Positions 44,923 through 56,317 of a stretch of DNA of 64,000 nucleotides are shown in pieces (positions within the stretch are counted from its first letter, which is position 1; the number at the start of each line of letters is the position of its first letter). Made by a program: the position numbers and the translations under genes. The notes beneath the pieces were generated by a model. It had not been told where the DNA came from and ran no database searches. It was given only the letters and a program-made list of their open reading frames with translations. Source of the stretch: Blattamonas nauphoetae (Eukaryota > Preaxostyla > Oxymonadida); contig JARBJD010000029.1 of NCBI GenBank assembly GCA_033064195.1, forward strand, positions 1 through 64,000, read 5' to 3'.

Positions 44923-46287
44923 GGCATGTATGTACCCTGTAGGTTATCGGGAGACTGTAGGTTGTAGGGACCCTGTAGGGGGTAAGTCTAGGCTCAGATC
45001 CGAAAAAGTCTAGACGCAGATCTGCAGATCGGTCTAGACGCAGATCTGAAAGTCTACACGCAGATCTGTTATTATTGTCTCTATTTTGGTTTATAATGTG
45101 TCTTTAATGAATGACAGAGACGTGGAATAGAGAGAAAAGGAGAATCGAGCAATTTCAAAGATTGAAAATGATAGATTAAGGTAAAGGGTCGCGAACTAAC
45201 TTCGTTCACAAAGTGGGATGTCGAAGTGAGAAAAGAGAGAGACTTGGTTTAGATGAAGTCAACGATTCGGAAGGTTGAGGAGGAGGGGGTTGTCACGAAG
45301 CGACTGGTTGCGGAGACGATGCCAACGAGTCGGATGGCTGCGGAGACGATGCCAACCAGTCGGATGGTTGCGGAGACGATGCCAACGAGTCGGATGGCTG
45401 CGGAGACGATGCCAACCAGTCGGATGGAAGCGGAGATGGTTCTCACGAAGCGACTGGTTGCGGAGATGGTTCTCACGAAGCGACTGGTTGCGGAGATGGT
45501 TCTCACGAAGCGACTGGTTGCGGAGATGGTTCTCACGAAGCGACTGGTTGCGGAGATGGTTCTCACGAAGCGACTGGTTGCGGAGATGGTTCTCACGAAG
45601 CGACTGCTTGAGGAGATGGTTCTCACGAAGCGACTGGTTGCGGAGATGGTTCTCACGAAGCGACTGGTTGCGGAGATGGTTCTCACGAAGCGACTGCTTG
45701 AGGAGATGGTTCTCACGAAGCGACTGGTTGCGGAGATGGTTCTCACGAAGCGACTGGTTGCGGAGATGGTTCTCACGAAGCGACTGGTTGCGGAGATGGT
45801 TCTCACGAAGCGACTGGTTGCGGAGATGGTTCTCACGACGCGACTGGTTGCGGAGATGGTTCTCACGAAGCGACTGGTTGCGGAGATGGTTCTCACGAAG
45901 CGACTGGTTGCGGAGATGGTTCTCACGAAGCGACTGGTTGCGGAGATGGTTCTCACGAAGCGACTGGTTGCGGAGATGGTTCTCACGACGCGACTGGTTG
46001 CGGAGATGGTTCTCACGAAGCGACTGCTTGAAGAGATGGTTCTCACGAAGCGACTGCTTGAGGAGATGGTTCTCACGAAGCGACTGGTTGCGGAGATGGT
46101 TCTCACGACGCGACTGGTTGCGGAGATGGTTCTCACGAAGCGACTGGTTGCGGAGACGATGTCAACAAATCGAATGGTTGATAAGATGGTTGTGGCGAGT
46201 CGGATGATTGAGGAGATGGTTGTCGCGAGTCGGCTGGTTGAGGAGACGATGTCAATGTGTCACATGAATATCCGGAGTGGAATCTGA
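44923..46287. repeat. left TIR: leader plus about 28 30-bp units
   Basis: The leader (44923-45252) matches the right leader, except that about 550 bases between two CTGTAGGTTGT copies are missing here. From 45,310 come four or five early units (GAGACGATGCCAACGAGTCG), then 24 canonical units (GAGATGGTTCTCACGAAGCG ACTGGTTGCG, written in two parts) from about 45,434 to 46,156, then three decayed ones. Variants: GGTTGCG against GCTTGAG or GCTTGAA, and ACGAAG against ACGACG. Confidence 0.92.
45253..46287 (+). CDS. decapeptide-repeat ORF of the left TIR
   Basis: A 344-codon frame with ATG in unique leader sequence (MKSTIRKVEEEGVVTKR) and a TGA beyond the array. The body is a 10-residue repeat, M-V-L-T-K-R-L-(VA or LE)-E, amphipathic and Lys/Glu-rich. 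Five early repeats read ETMPTSRM. The same start and first repeats exist in the right TIR (56317 downward, - strand). In this frame the GAG/GAA array variants are silent. Against coding: every unit is 30 nt without stops in several frames, so long ORFs arise on both strands by default. It ends 56 bases before the transposase start, so a transcript driving the transposase may run through it. I cannot tell whether it is translated. Confidence 0.3.
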   Translation: MKSTIRKVEEEGVVTKRLVAETMPTSRMAAETMPTSRMVAETMPTSRMAAETMPTSRMEAEMVLTKRLVAEMVLTKRLVAEMVLTKRLVAEMVLTKRLVAEMVLTKRLVAEMVLTKRLLEEMVLTKRLVAEMVLTKRLVAEMVLTKRLLEEMVLTKRLVAEMVLTKRLVAEMVLTKRLVAEMVLTKRLVAEMVLTTRLVAEMVLTKRLVAEMVLTKRLVAEMVLTKRLVAEMVLTKRLVAEMVLTTRLVAEMVLTKRLLEEMVLTKRLLEEMVLTKRLVAEMVLTTRLVAEMVLTKRLVAETMSTNRMVDKMVVASRMIEEMVVASRLVEETMSMCHMNIRSGI

Positions 46288-46343
46288 GTCACACTTCACT
46301 CCAAATGTAAAATTATTATTGGTGAGCTGTTGCAACTGTCTCG

Positions 46344-48180
46344 ATGTCATTCATTGAAGATAGTCTCTCAGACGATGAAGACAGTGATTTCGTTCCTCCT
46401 CCTGATGAAACTTTTGCCAGTCGTGCCAGTGCAATCGAAGACACCAAAGCCTTCGCTCTTCGAAATGGCTACATCCTGTCGATAGCTGGAGGAAAAGTGG
46501 ATTCAAAGGCAATTCTGAAATGTAAACACAGTAAGTCATACCATAGTACCGATGGCACAGATTCCATACAGAAGAGGAAGCGATTCTCAATCGCTGGTTC
46601 GTGTCCATTCGGTGTCTACATTCGGAAGATAGGTGACAAAGAATGGAGGCGAACCTGGAACCATCGCGAACACGACCACAAGCACGTAGAACAGATGGGC
46701 GTTTACCATGAGGCTCGGGGTCTCACGGATGAGGAACGGAAATCAGCAATAGCACAGTTTGCGGCGGGAACAAGACGGAAGAACATCCTCGTTGGCATCA
46801 ATTCTACAAGAGAAGTGCCAGTGATTGGCAAAGATCTTACAAACCTTCTGAGAGAAGAGCAAAAGAAGGCCATGCAAGGCAGGACCGCGATGGAGATGCT
46901 TGAAGCTGAGCTAAGTGAAGAAAAGTGGATTTTTAGAAAAATGCAAGATCAAGAAGGACACCTTCGAGCTTTGTTCTTTGCAGACCCCAGGTCTGTTCAG
47001 ATGTTTCGCTTGTTTCCATCTGTTGTCTACCTGGATTCAACTTATAAAACGAACAGGTACGGAATGCCCCTCCTCCATTTTGCAGGGCGCACATCCTGCG
47101 GCGACACTTTTTCTATCGGTTTTGGATTGATGAGGGGAGAAGCAGAAAATGATATCTCCGAAATACTGCACACCTTTAACGATCTAGTAGGATTCAAAAA
47201 TGTTGAAGTCATACTTTCCGATAGATCACTCGCCCAGTTGAATGCTCTACATAGTACTCTGCCTGCCGTTCCAGTCATTCTCTGCCGTTTCCACATTCTC
47301 ACAGCTGTCAAAGCATACTTTCTTCCTCTCCTCATCAATCCGAAAACAAAGCTGCCTGACAACAAATTGCTTGAGGATTTTATGGGAGATTTCCAATCAA
47401 TGATCTCAGAAAGCACGAAATCAAATTTCATCCTTGCCTTTGAGTCCCTAAAACAAAAATACTCAAAAATCCCAAAGGGAATGTCATACCTTTCGAATAC
47501 TTGGCTGCCATTTGCAGACAAGTTCTGTTCATACTCAATTGACCGCCATCCCCATCTTGGAGAACTCACCACATCTCCTCTAGAAGGTCTCCATCGAGTC
47601 CTTAAGGACTATATCGTTACTCCTTCCCAACACCTTTTTACGACTGTTGACAGAATCGCTTCATATACAACGGCCCAACTCGCAGTTTTACAAAGAAATT
47701 TGGAGCGCGAAAAAAATTATGCAACCAGCATATCTCCGAGACCAACATCTCCTCCATTCTGTTATTGGCGTCGTGTCCGTTGATTGTCTGAAGGCAATCA
47801 GTGATATCGCAGTAGATGGAAGGAACCATCCCACAAAAAGATGTGACTGCCTCATCCAAAGAACCCATCGCGTCCCTTGCCTGTGCAACATACGGAACAA
47901 AATTCAGCGAGGAATATCCATCCAACCATCTGAAATTGGCAAATGTTGGTGGTTGGCACCTGACACGCCTCACCCAGACCAAACCTCATTATCCACTCCA
48001 CAACAACTATTGGAGCCGAAGAGCCGTGCGCAAGTCACAAGGGAAAACAAATTGAAAGGAGGAGCAACAAAAGCTCGGGAACCAGCGGATATCAGAGTCA
48101 TTCGACTCGCTCAACAGAAAAAAGCTGAAAAAAGAGCGATACTGAATGAGCAACAGAAGAAAGAAACCGAACATAAGTAA
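46344..48180 (+). CDS. MULE transposase (in two overlapping frames)
   Basis: The first frame (46344-47783, 479 codons) has an N-terminal FAR1/WRKY-GCM1-type zinc-binding region (LKCKHS, GSCPFGVYI, NHREHDHKH). The MULE catalytic domain follows: D231 in VVYLDSTYKTN, D293 in ILSDRS, CRFH at 314-317, and E414 in TSPLEGLHRVLK. The second frame (47647-48180, TAA) overlaps by 137 nt and holds a SWIM-like zinc motif, CDCLIQRTHRVPCLC (CxC...CxC rather than CxH), and a Lys/Glu-rich tail. To pass from one to the other the ribosome must move +1 (or the DNA has one extra base); an A7 run at 47710-47716 lies in the overlap. A spliced intron is also possible. It should cut and join the TIR ends of this element. 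Apart from this the protein looks whole. Confidence 0.9.
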
Positions 48181-49320
48181 AAAATGTCCCTGAATCATCC
48201 CATCAGATGCGAGATGATTCTCAATAGTTTAGATTCTTTCATTGAGAAGCTTTTAAACAATTTATAGACCCTCCATATTTCGACAGCGAGTCCAAGTGAA
48301 GAGTATTAACAACGAGATGCAATAATTAGGTTATCTGCATCTGATTGAAAAAGTTGGGAACGCTTTTTCAAAGAATGGGTACCAAATTGAAACGGGCAAA
48401 AATTTGACAATTTAGACAGCAGTTTCTTTTTCACAAAAACCGGAGAAATTTTTCATTCATGAAATCGAGTGAAGTGAGTGAAGAAATGTTTACAAGGCTT
48501 TTTCAATCCAAGAATTGGCTCAGATTCTCTTGGGAGCTGCTGTTTTCTGGCATTGGTTTTTGTCTCTTTCTTTGAGAGGTTCTACATTGTGTAGAAGTGA
48601 GATATGTCTCATGAATCATTTTAGTCAGGATTTATCTAGCTATGGTCAATTTTGGAGGCCGAATGGACGACACCATGGAAGATAGAGGATAGATTTCTTT
48701 TTTCACAACCCATTCCCAACACCTCCATCCTCAAGATCATATCTATAGAAAAGTGGTTCAATGAGTCGAAAAATGTGATGAAAGACAATTGAGACAGATT
48801 AAACCTCCGATTTAAGCATCTTAGATTGATCAAACCAAAGTGTCTAATTTGTCAAATTTTTGCCCAAACTCCACATCTCAATCAGTATTTAAGATCGTCG
48901 ATCTCTAATTTCCCAAGTATCACCTCTTCTCCATCACCACCTCAAATATCTCAAAAGACTACCTTATCAATCACAACTCTCCTCTTCCGATGGAACGAAA
49001 TGGATTCATCTATGTCCCTGTCAAGCCGAAAAACTTTGAACTCTATTTAAATCACTTCACCATGACGACATTTCGGATGGTGTCGAGGGGGGCGATTCTC
49101 AATCCCCATACGCATCAAGAACGTCATCCCAACAGCATCGACACCGTCTTCCCCAACAACCAGATGATGACACTGAAAAGACACCCTCAACACAAATGGG
49201 AATGTCTGGGAGTCCTCGACCACGCCACTTGCACTATTGGCAGCATCCTTCGATGAGGGACCAGAATTGCATCCCGGACGAATTCAATCCCATCATCGCG
49301 GAATCTCTCAACCATCAATA
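48181..49320. other. inner right part of the giant MULE
   Basis: AT-rich, without transposon genes I recognise. An 88-codon frame (48990-49256 +, MERNGFIYVPVKPKNFELYL) is the best candidate for a second small gene, as its composition is protein-like. Overlapping it from 49,196, another frame runs straight into the array and stays open to 56,311. A promoter or second gene for the right side may lie here. Confidence 0.35.
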
Positions 49321-49332
49321 CCCTCCTCGTCA

Positions 49333-52300
49333 GCAGTCGCTTCGTGAGAACCATCTCCGCAACCAGTCGCTTCGTGAGAACCATCTCCGCAACCAGTCGC
49401 TTCGTGAGAACCATCTCCGCAACCAGTCGCTTCGTGAGAACCATCTCTTCAAGCAGTCGCTTCGTGAGAACCATCTCCGCAACCAGTCGCTTCGTGAGAA
49501 CCATCTCCGCAACCAGTCGCTTCGTGAGAACCATCTCCTCAAGCAGTCGCTTCGTGAGAACCATCTCCGCAACCAGTCGCGTCGTGAGAACCATCTCTTC
49601 AAGCAGTCGCTTCGTGAGAACCATCTCCGCAACCAGTCGCTTCGTGAGAACCATCTCCGCAACCAGTCGCTTCGTGAGAACCATCTCCTCAAGCAGTCGC
49701 TTCGTGAGAACCATCTCTTCAAGCAGTCGCTTCGTGAGAACCATCTCCGCAACCAGTCGCTTCGTGAGAACCATCTCCGCAACCAGTCGCTTCGTGAGAA
49801 CCATCTCCGCAACCAGTCGCTTCGTGAGAACCATCTCTTCAAGCAGTCGCGTCGTGAGAACCATCTCCTCAAGCAGTCGCTTCGTGAGAACCATCTCTTC
49901 AAGCAGTCGCTTCGTGAGAACCATCTCTTCAAGCAGTCGCTTCGTGAGAACCATCTCCGCAACCAGTCGCTTCGTGAGAACCATCTCCGCAACCAGTCGC
50001 TTCGTGAGAACCATCTCCTCAAGCAGTCGCTTCGTGAGAACCATCTCCGCAACCAGTCGCTTCGTGAGAACCATCTCCGCAACCAGTCGCTTCGTGAGAA
50101 CCATCTCCGCAACCAGTCGCTTCGTGAGAACCATCTCCGCAACCAGTCGCTTCGTGAGAACCATCTCCTCAAGCAGTCGCTTCGTGAGAACCATCTCTTC
50201 AAGCAGTCGCTTCGTGAGAACCATCTCCGCAACCAGTCGCTTCGTGAGAACCATCTCCGCAACCAGTCGCTTCGTGAGAACCATCTCCGCAACCAGTCGC
50301 TTCGTGAGAACCATCTCTTCAAGCAGTCGCGTCGTGAGAACCATCTCCTCAAGCAGTCGCTTCGTGAGAACCATCTCTTCAAGCAGTCGCTTCGTGAGAA
50401 CCATCTCTTCAAGCAGTCGCTTCGTGAGAACCATCTCCTCAAGCAGTCGCTTCGTGAGAACCATCTCCGCAACCAGTCGCTTCGTGAGAACCATCTCTTC
50501 AAGCAGTCGCTTCGTGAGAACCATCTCCTCAAGCAGTCGCTTCGTGAGAACCATCTCCGCAACCAGTCGCTTCGTGAGAACCATCTCCTCAAGCAGTCGC
50601 TTCGTGAGAACCATCTCTTCAAGCAGTCGCTTCGTGAGAACCATCTCCGCAACCAGTCGCTTCGTGAGAACCATCTCCGCAACCAGTCGCTTCGTGAGAA
50701 CCATCTCCGCAACCAGTCGCTTCGTGAGAACCATCTCCTCAAGCAGTCGCTTCGTGAGAACCATCTCTTCAAGCAGTCGCTTCGTGAGAACCATCTCCTC
50801 AAGCAGTCGCTTCGTGAGAACCATCTCCGCAACCAGTCGCTTCGTGAGAACCATCTCCTCAAGCAGTCGCTTCGTGAGAACCATCTCTTCAAGCAGTCGC
50901 TTCGTGAGAACCATCTCCTCAAGCAGTCGCTTCGTGAGAACCATCTCCGCAACCAGTCGCTTCGTGAGAACCATCTCTTCAAGCAGTCGCTTCGTGAGAA
51001 CCATCTCCTCAAGCAGTCGCTTCGTGAGAACCATCTCCGCAACCAGTCGCTTCGTGAGAACCATCTCCGCAACCAGTCGCTTCGTGAGAACCATCTCCGC
51101 AACCAGTCGCTTCGTGAGAACCATCTCCGCAACCAGTCGCGTCGTGAGAACCATCTCCTCAAGCAGTCGCTTCGTGAGAACCATCTCCGCAACCAGTCGC
51201 TTCGTGAGAACCATCTCCGCAACCAGTCGCTTCGTGAGAACCATCTCCGCAACCAGTCGCGTCGTGAGAACCATCTCCGCAACCAGTCGCTTCGTGAGAA
51301 CCATCTCCTCAAGCAGTCGCTTCGTGAGAACCATCTCTTCAAGCAGTCGCTTCGTGAGAACCATCTCCGCAACCAGTCGCTTCGGGAGAACCATCTCCGC
51401 AACCAGTCGCTTCGTGAGAACCATCTCCTCAAGCAGTCGCTTCGTGAGAACCATCTCTTCAAGCAGTCGCTTCGTGAGAACCATCTCCTCAAGCAGTCGC
51501 TTCGTGAGAACCATCTCCGCAACCAGTCGCTTCGTGAGAACCATCTCCTCAAGCAGTCGCTTCGTGAGAACCATCTCTTCAAGCAGTCGCTTCGTGAGAA
51601 CCATCTCCGCAACCAGTCGCTTCGTGAGAACCATCTCCGCAACCAGTCGCTTCGTGAGAACCATCTCCGCAACCAGTCGCTTCGTGAGAACCATCTCCTC
51701 AAGCAGTCGCTTCGTGAGAACCATCTCTTCAAGCAGTCGCTTCGTGAGAACCATCTCCTCAAGCAGTCGCTTCGTGAGAACCATCTCCGCAACCAGTCGC
51801 TTCGTGAGAACCATCTCCGCAACCAGTCGCTTCGTGAGAACCATCTCCGCAACCAGTCGCGTCGTGAGAACCATCTCCGCAACCAGTCGCTTCGTGAGAA
51901 CCATCTCCGCAACCAGTCGCTTCGTGAGAACCATCTCCGCAACCAGTCGCTTCGTGAGAACCATCTCCGCAACCAGTCGCTTCGTGAGAACCATCTCCGC
52001 AACCAGTCACGTCGTGAGAACCATCTCCGCAACCAGTCGCTTCGTGAGAACCATCTCCTCAAGCAGTCGCTTCGTGAGAACCATCTCTTCAAGCAGTCGC
52101 TTCGTGAGAACCATCTCCGCAACCAGTCGCTTCGTGAGAACCATCTCCGCAACCAGTCGCTTCGTGAGAACCATCTCCGCAACCAGTCGCGTCGTGAGAA
52201 CCATCTCCTCAAGCAGTCGCTTCGTGAGAACCATCTCTTCAAGCAGTCGCTTCGTGAGAACCATCTCCGCAACCAGTCGCTTCGTGAGAACCATCTCCTC

Positions 52301-55300
52301 AAGCAGTCGCTTCGTGAGAACCATCTCTTCAAGCAGTCGCTTCGTGAGAACCATCTCCGCAACCAGTCGCTTCGTGAGAACCATCTCCGCAACCAGTCGC
52401 TTCGTGAGAACCATCTCCGCAACCAGTCGCGTCGTGAGAACCATCTCCTCAAGCAGTCGCTTCGTGAGAACCATCTCTTCAAGCAGTCGCTTCGTGAGAA
52501 CCATCTCCTCAAGCAGTCGCTTCGTGAGAACCATCTCCGCAACCAGTCGCTTCGTGAGAACCATCTCCTCAAGCAGTCGCTTCGTGAGAACCATCTCTTC
52601 AAGCAGTCGCTTCGTGAGAACCATCTCCGCAACCAGTCGCTTCGTGAGAACCATCTCCGCAACCAGTCGCTTCGTGAGAACCATCTCCGCAACCAGTCGC
52701 TTCGTGAGAACCATCTCCTCAAGCAGTCGCTTCGTGAGAACCATCTCTTCAAGCAGTCGCTTCGTGAGAACCATCTCCTCAAGCAGTCGCTTCGTGAGAA
52801 CCATCTCCGCAACCAGTCGCTTCGTGAGAACCATCTCCTCAAGCAGTCGCTTCGTGAGAACCATCTCTTCAAGCAGTCGCTTCGTGAGAACCATCTCCTC
52901 AAGCAGTCGCTTCGTGAGAACCATCTCCGCAACCAGTCGCTTCGTGAGAACCATCTCCTCAAGCAGTCGCTTCGTGAGAACCATCTCTTCAAGCAGTCGC
53001 TTCGTGAGAACCATCTCCGCAACCAGTCGCTTCGTGAGAACCATCTCCGCAACCAGTCGCTTCGTGAGAACCATCTCCGCAACCAGTCGCGTCGTGAGAA
53101 CCATCTCCTCAAGCAGTCGCTTCGTGAGAACCATCTCTTCAAGCAGTCGCTTCGTGAGAACCATCTCCTCAAGCAGTCGCTTCGTGAGAACCATCTCCGC
53201 AACCAGTCGCTTCGTGAGAACCATCTCCTCAAGCAGTCGCTTCGTGAGAACCATCTCTTCAAGCAGTCGCTTCGTGAGAACCATCTCCGCAACCAGTCGC
53301 TTCGTGAGAACCATCTCCGCAACCAGTCGCTTCGTGAGAACCATCTCCGCAACCAGTCGCTTCGTGAGAACCATCTCCTCAAGCAGTCGCTTCGTGAGAA
53401 CCATCTCTTCAAGCAGTCGCTTCGTGAGAACCATCTCCTCAAGCAGTCGCTTCGTGAGAACCATCTCCGCAACCAGTCGCTTCGTGAGAACCATCTCCTC
53501 AAGCAGTCGCTTCGTGAGAACCATCTCTTCAAGCAGTCGCTTCGTGAGAACCATCTCCGCAACCAGTCGCTTCGTGAGAACCATCTCCTCAAGCAGTCGC
53601 TTCGTGAGAACCATCTCCGCAACCAGTCGCGTCGTGAGAACCATCTCCGCAACCAGTCGCGTCGTGAGAACCATCTCCGCAACCAGTCGCTTCGTGAGAA
53701 CCATCTCCGCAACCAGTCGCTTCGTGAGAACCATCTCCGCAACCAGTCGCGTCGTGAGAACCATCTCCGCAACCAGTCGCTTCGTGAGAACCATCTCCGC
53801 AACCAGTCGCTTCGTGAGAACCATCTCCTCAAGCAGTCGCTTCGTGAGAACCATCTCTTCAAGCAGTCGCTTCGTGAGAACCATCTCCGCAACCAGTCGC
53901 TTCGGGAGAACCATCTCCGCAACCAGTCGCTTCGTGAGAACCATCTCCTCAAGCAGTCGCTTCGTGAGAACCATCTCTTCAAGCAGTCGCTTCGTGAGAA
54001 CCATCTCCTCAAGCAGTCGCTTCGTGAGAACCATCTCCGCAACCAGTCGCTTCGTGAGAACCATCTCCTCAAGCAGTCGCTTCGTGAGAACCATCTCTTC
54101 AAGCAGTCGCTTCGTGAGAACCATCTCCGCAACCAGTCGCTTCGTGAGAACCATCTCCGCAACCAGTCGCTTCGTGAGAACCATCTCCGCAACCAGTCGC
54201 TTCGTGAGAACCATCTCCTCAAGCAGTCGCTTCGTGAGAACCATCTCTTCAAGCAGTCGCTTCGTGAGAACCATCTCCTCAAGCAGTCGCTTCGTGAGAA
54301 CCATCTCCGCAACCAGTCGCTTCGTGAGAACCATCTCCGCAACCAGTCGCTTCGTGAGAACCATCTCCGCAACCAGTCGCGTCGTGAGAACCATCTCCGC
54401 AACCAGTCGCTTCGTGAGAACCATCTCCGCAACCAGTCGCTTCGTGAGAACCATCTCCGCAACCAGTCGCTTCGTGAGAACCATCTCCGCAACCAGTCGC
54501 TTCGTGAGAACCATCTCCGCAACCAGTCACGTCGTGAGAACCATCTCCGCAACCAGTCGCTTCGTGAGAACCATCTCCTCAAGCAGTCGCTTCGTGAGAA
54601 CCATCTCTTCAAGCAGTCGCTTCGTGAGAACCATCTCCGCAACCAGTCGCTTCGGGAGAACCATCTCCGCAACCAGTCGCTTCGTGAGAACCATCTCCTC
54701 AAGCAGTCGCTTCGTGAGAACCATCTCTTCAAGCAGTCGCTTCGTGAGAACCATCTCCGCAACCAGTCGCTTCGTGAGAACCATCTCCGCAACCAGTCGC
54801 GTCGTGAGAACCATCTCCTCAAGCAGTCGCTTCGTGAGAACCATCTCTTCAAGCAGTCGCTTCGTGAGAACCATCTCCGCAACCAGTCGCGTCGTGAGAA
54901 CCATCTCCGCAACCAGTCGCTTCGTGAGAACCATCTCCGCAACCAGTCGCTTCGTGAGAACCATCTCCGCAACCAGTCGCTTCGTGAGAACCATCTCCGC
55001 AACCAGTCGCTTCGTGAGAACCATCTCCGCAACCAGTCGCTTCGTGAGAACCATCTCCGCAACCAGTCGCTTCGTGAGAACCATCTCCTCAAGCAGTCGC
55101 TTCGTGAGAACCATCTCCGCAACCAGTCGCTTCGTGAGAACCATCTCCGCAACCAGTCGCTTCGTGAGAACCATCTCCGCAACCAGTCGCTTCGTGAGAA
55201 CCATCTCCGCAACCAGTCGCTTCGTGAGAACCATCTCCGCAACCAGTCGCGTCGTGAGAACCATCTCCGCAAGCAGTCGCTTTGTGAGAACCATCTCTTC

Positions 55301-56150
55301 AAGCAGTCGCTTCGTGAGAACCATCTCCGCAACCAGTCGCTTCGTGAGAACCATCTCCGCAACCAGTCGCTTCGTGAGAACCATCTCCGCAACCAGTCGC
55401 TTCGTGAGAACCATCTCCGCAACCAGTCGCTTCGTGAGAACCATCTCCGCAACCAGTCGCTTCGTGAGAACCATCTCCGCAAGCAGTCGCTTCGTGAGAA
55501 CCATCTCTTCAAGCAGTCGCTTCGTGAGAACCATCTCCGCAAGCAGTCGCTTCGTGAGAACCATCTCTTCAAGCAGTCGCTTCGTGAGAACCATCTCCGC
55601 AACCAGTCGCTTCGTGAGAACCATCTCCGCAACCAGTCGCTTCGTGAGAACCATCTCCTCAAGCAGTCGCTTCGTGAGAACCATCTCCTCAAGCAGTCGC
55701 TTCGTGAGAACCATCTCTTCAAGCAGTCGCTTCGTGAGAACCATCTCCGCAACCAGTCGCTTCGTGAGAACCATCTCCGCAACCAGTCGCTTCGTGAGAA
55801 CCATCTCCGCAACCAGTCGCTTCGTGAGAACCATCTCCGCAACCAGTCGCTTCGTGAGAACCATCTCCTCAAGCAGTCGCTTCGTGAGAACCATCTCCGC
55901 AACCAGTCGCGTCGTGAGAACCATCTCCGCAACCAGTCGCGTCGTGAGAACCATCTCTTCAAGCAGTCGCTTCGTGAGAACCATCTCCGCAACCAGTCGC
56001 TTCGTGAGAACCATCTCCGCAACCAGTCGCTTCGTGAGAACCATCTCCGCAACCAGTCGCTTCGTGAGAACCATCTCCTCAACCAGTCGCTTCGTGAGAA
56101 CCATCTCCGCAACCAGTCGCTTCGTGAGAACCATCTCCGCAACCATCCGA
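49333..56150. repeat. right TIR array: about 227 tandem 30-bp units
   Basis: Unit, in + orientation: CAGTCGCTTCGTGAGAACC followed by ATCTCCGCAAC. Three types alternate, differing at CTCCGCAAC, CTCCTCAAG and CTCTTCAAG, with rarer GTCGTGAG, TTCGGGAG and CAGTCAC marks. No unit differs in length over 6.8 kb. Rare marks recur at 2,520-bp spacing (51,384 and 53,904; 52,008 and 54,528) and a 660-bp period occurs near 52,430-53,520, so blocks have been duplicated. The array is the inverted partner of the left one but nearly ten times longer. The reading frames of over 2,000 codons on both strands are a by-product. Confidence 0.95.
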
Positions 56151-56317
56151 CTGGTTGGCATCGTCTCCGCAGCCATCCGACTCGTTGGCATCGTCTCCGC
56201 AACCATCCGACTGGTTGGCATCGTCTCCGCAGCCATCCGACTCGTTGGCATCGTCTCCGCAACCAGTCGCTTCGTGACAACCCCCTCCTCCTCAACCTTC
56301 CGAATCGTTGACTTCAT
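54527..56317 (-). CDS. decapeptide-repeat ORF of the right TIR
   Basis: Mirror of the left-TIR ORF: ATG 56317, MKSTIRKVEEEGVVTKR, four or five ETMPTSRM repeats, then M-V-L-T-K-R repeats for a total of 596 codons until the CAGTCAC variant unit creates a stop at 54527. The left and right copies keep the start and the first 60 codons the same, which follows either from coding constraint or simply from TIR homogenisation. Confidence 0.25.
   Translation of the reverse strand: MKSTIRKVEEEGVVTKRLVAETMPTSRMAAETMPTSRMVAETMPTSRMAAETMPTSRMVAEMVLTKRLVAEMVLTKRLVEEMVLTKRLVAEMVLTKRLVAEMVLTKRLVAEMVLTKRLLEEMVLTTRLVAEMVLTTRLVAEMVLTKRLLEEMVLTKRLVAEMVLTKRLVAEMVLTKRLVAEMVLTKRLVAEMVLTKRLLEEMVLTKRLLEEMVLTKRLLEEMVLTKRLVAEMVLTKRLVAEMVLTKRLLEEMVLTKRLLAEMVLTKRLLEEMVLTKRLLAEMVLTKRLVAEMVLTKRLVAEMVLTKRLVAEMVLTKRLVAEMVLTKRLVAEMVLTKRLLEEMVLTKRLLAEMVLTTRLVAEMVLTKRLVAEMVLTKRLVAEMVLTKRLVAEMVLTKRLVAEMVLTKRLLEEMVLTKRLVAEMVLTKRLVAEMVLTKRLVAEMVLTKRLVAEMVLTKRLVAEMVLTKRLVAEMVLTTRLVAEMVLTKRLLEEMVLTKRLLEEMVLTTRLVAEMVLTKRLVAEMVLTKRLLEEMVLTKRLLEEMVLTKRLVAEMVLPKRLVAEMVLTKRLLEEMVLTKRLLEEMVLTKRLVAEMVLTT

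Noticed and set aside
49333-56150. CRISPR-like array
   Set aside because: Units are contiguous 30-mers without unique spacers, and the context is a eukaryotic transposon.
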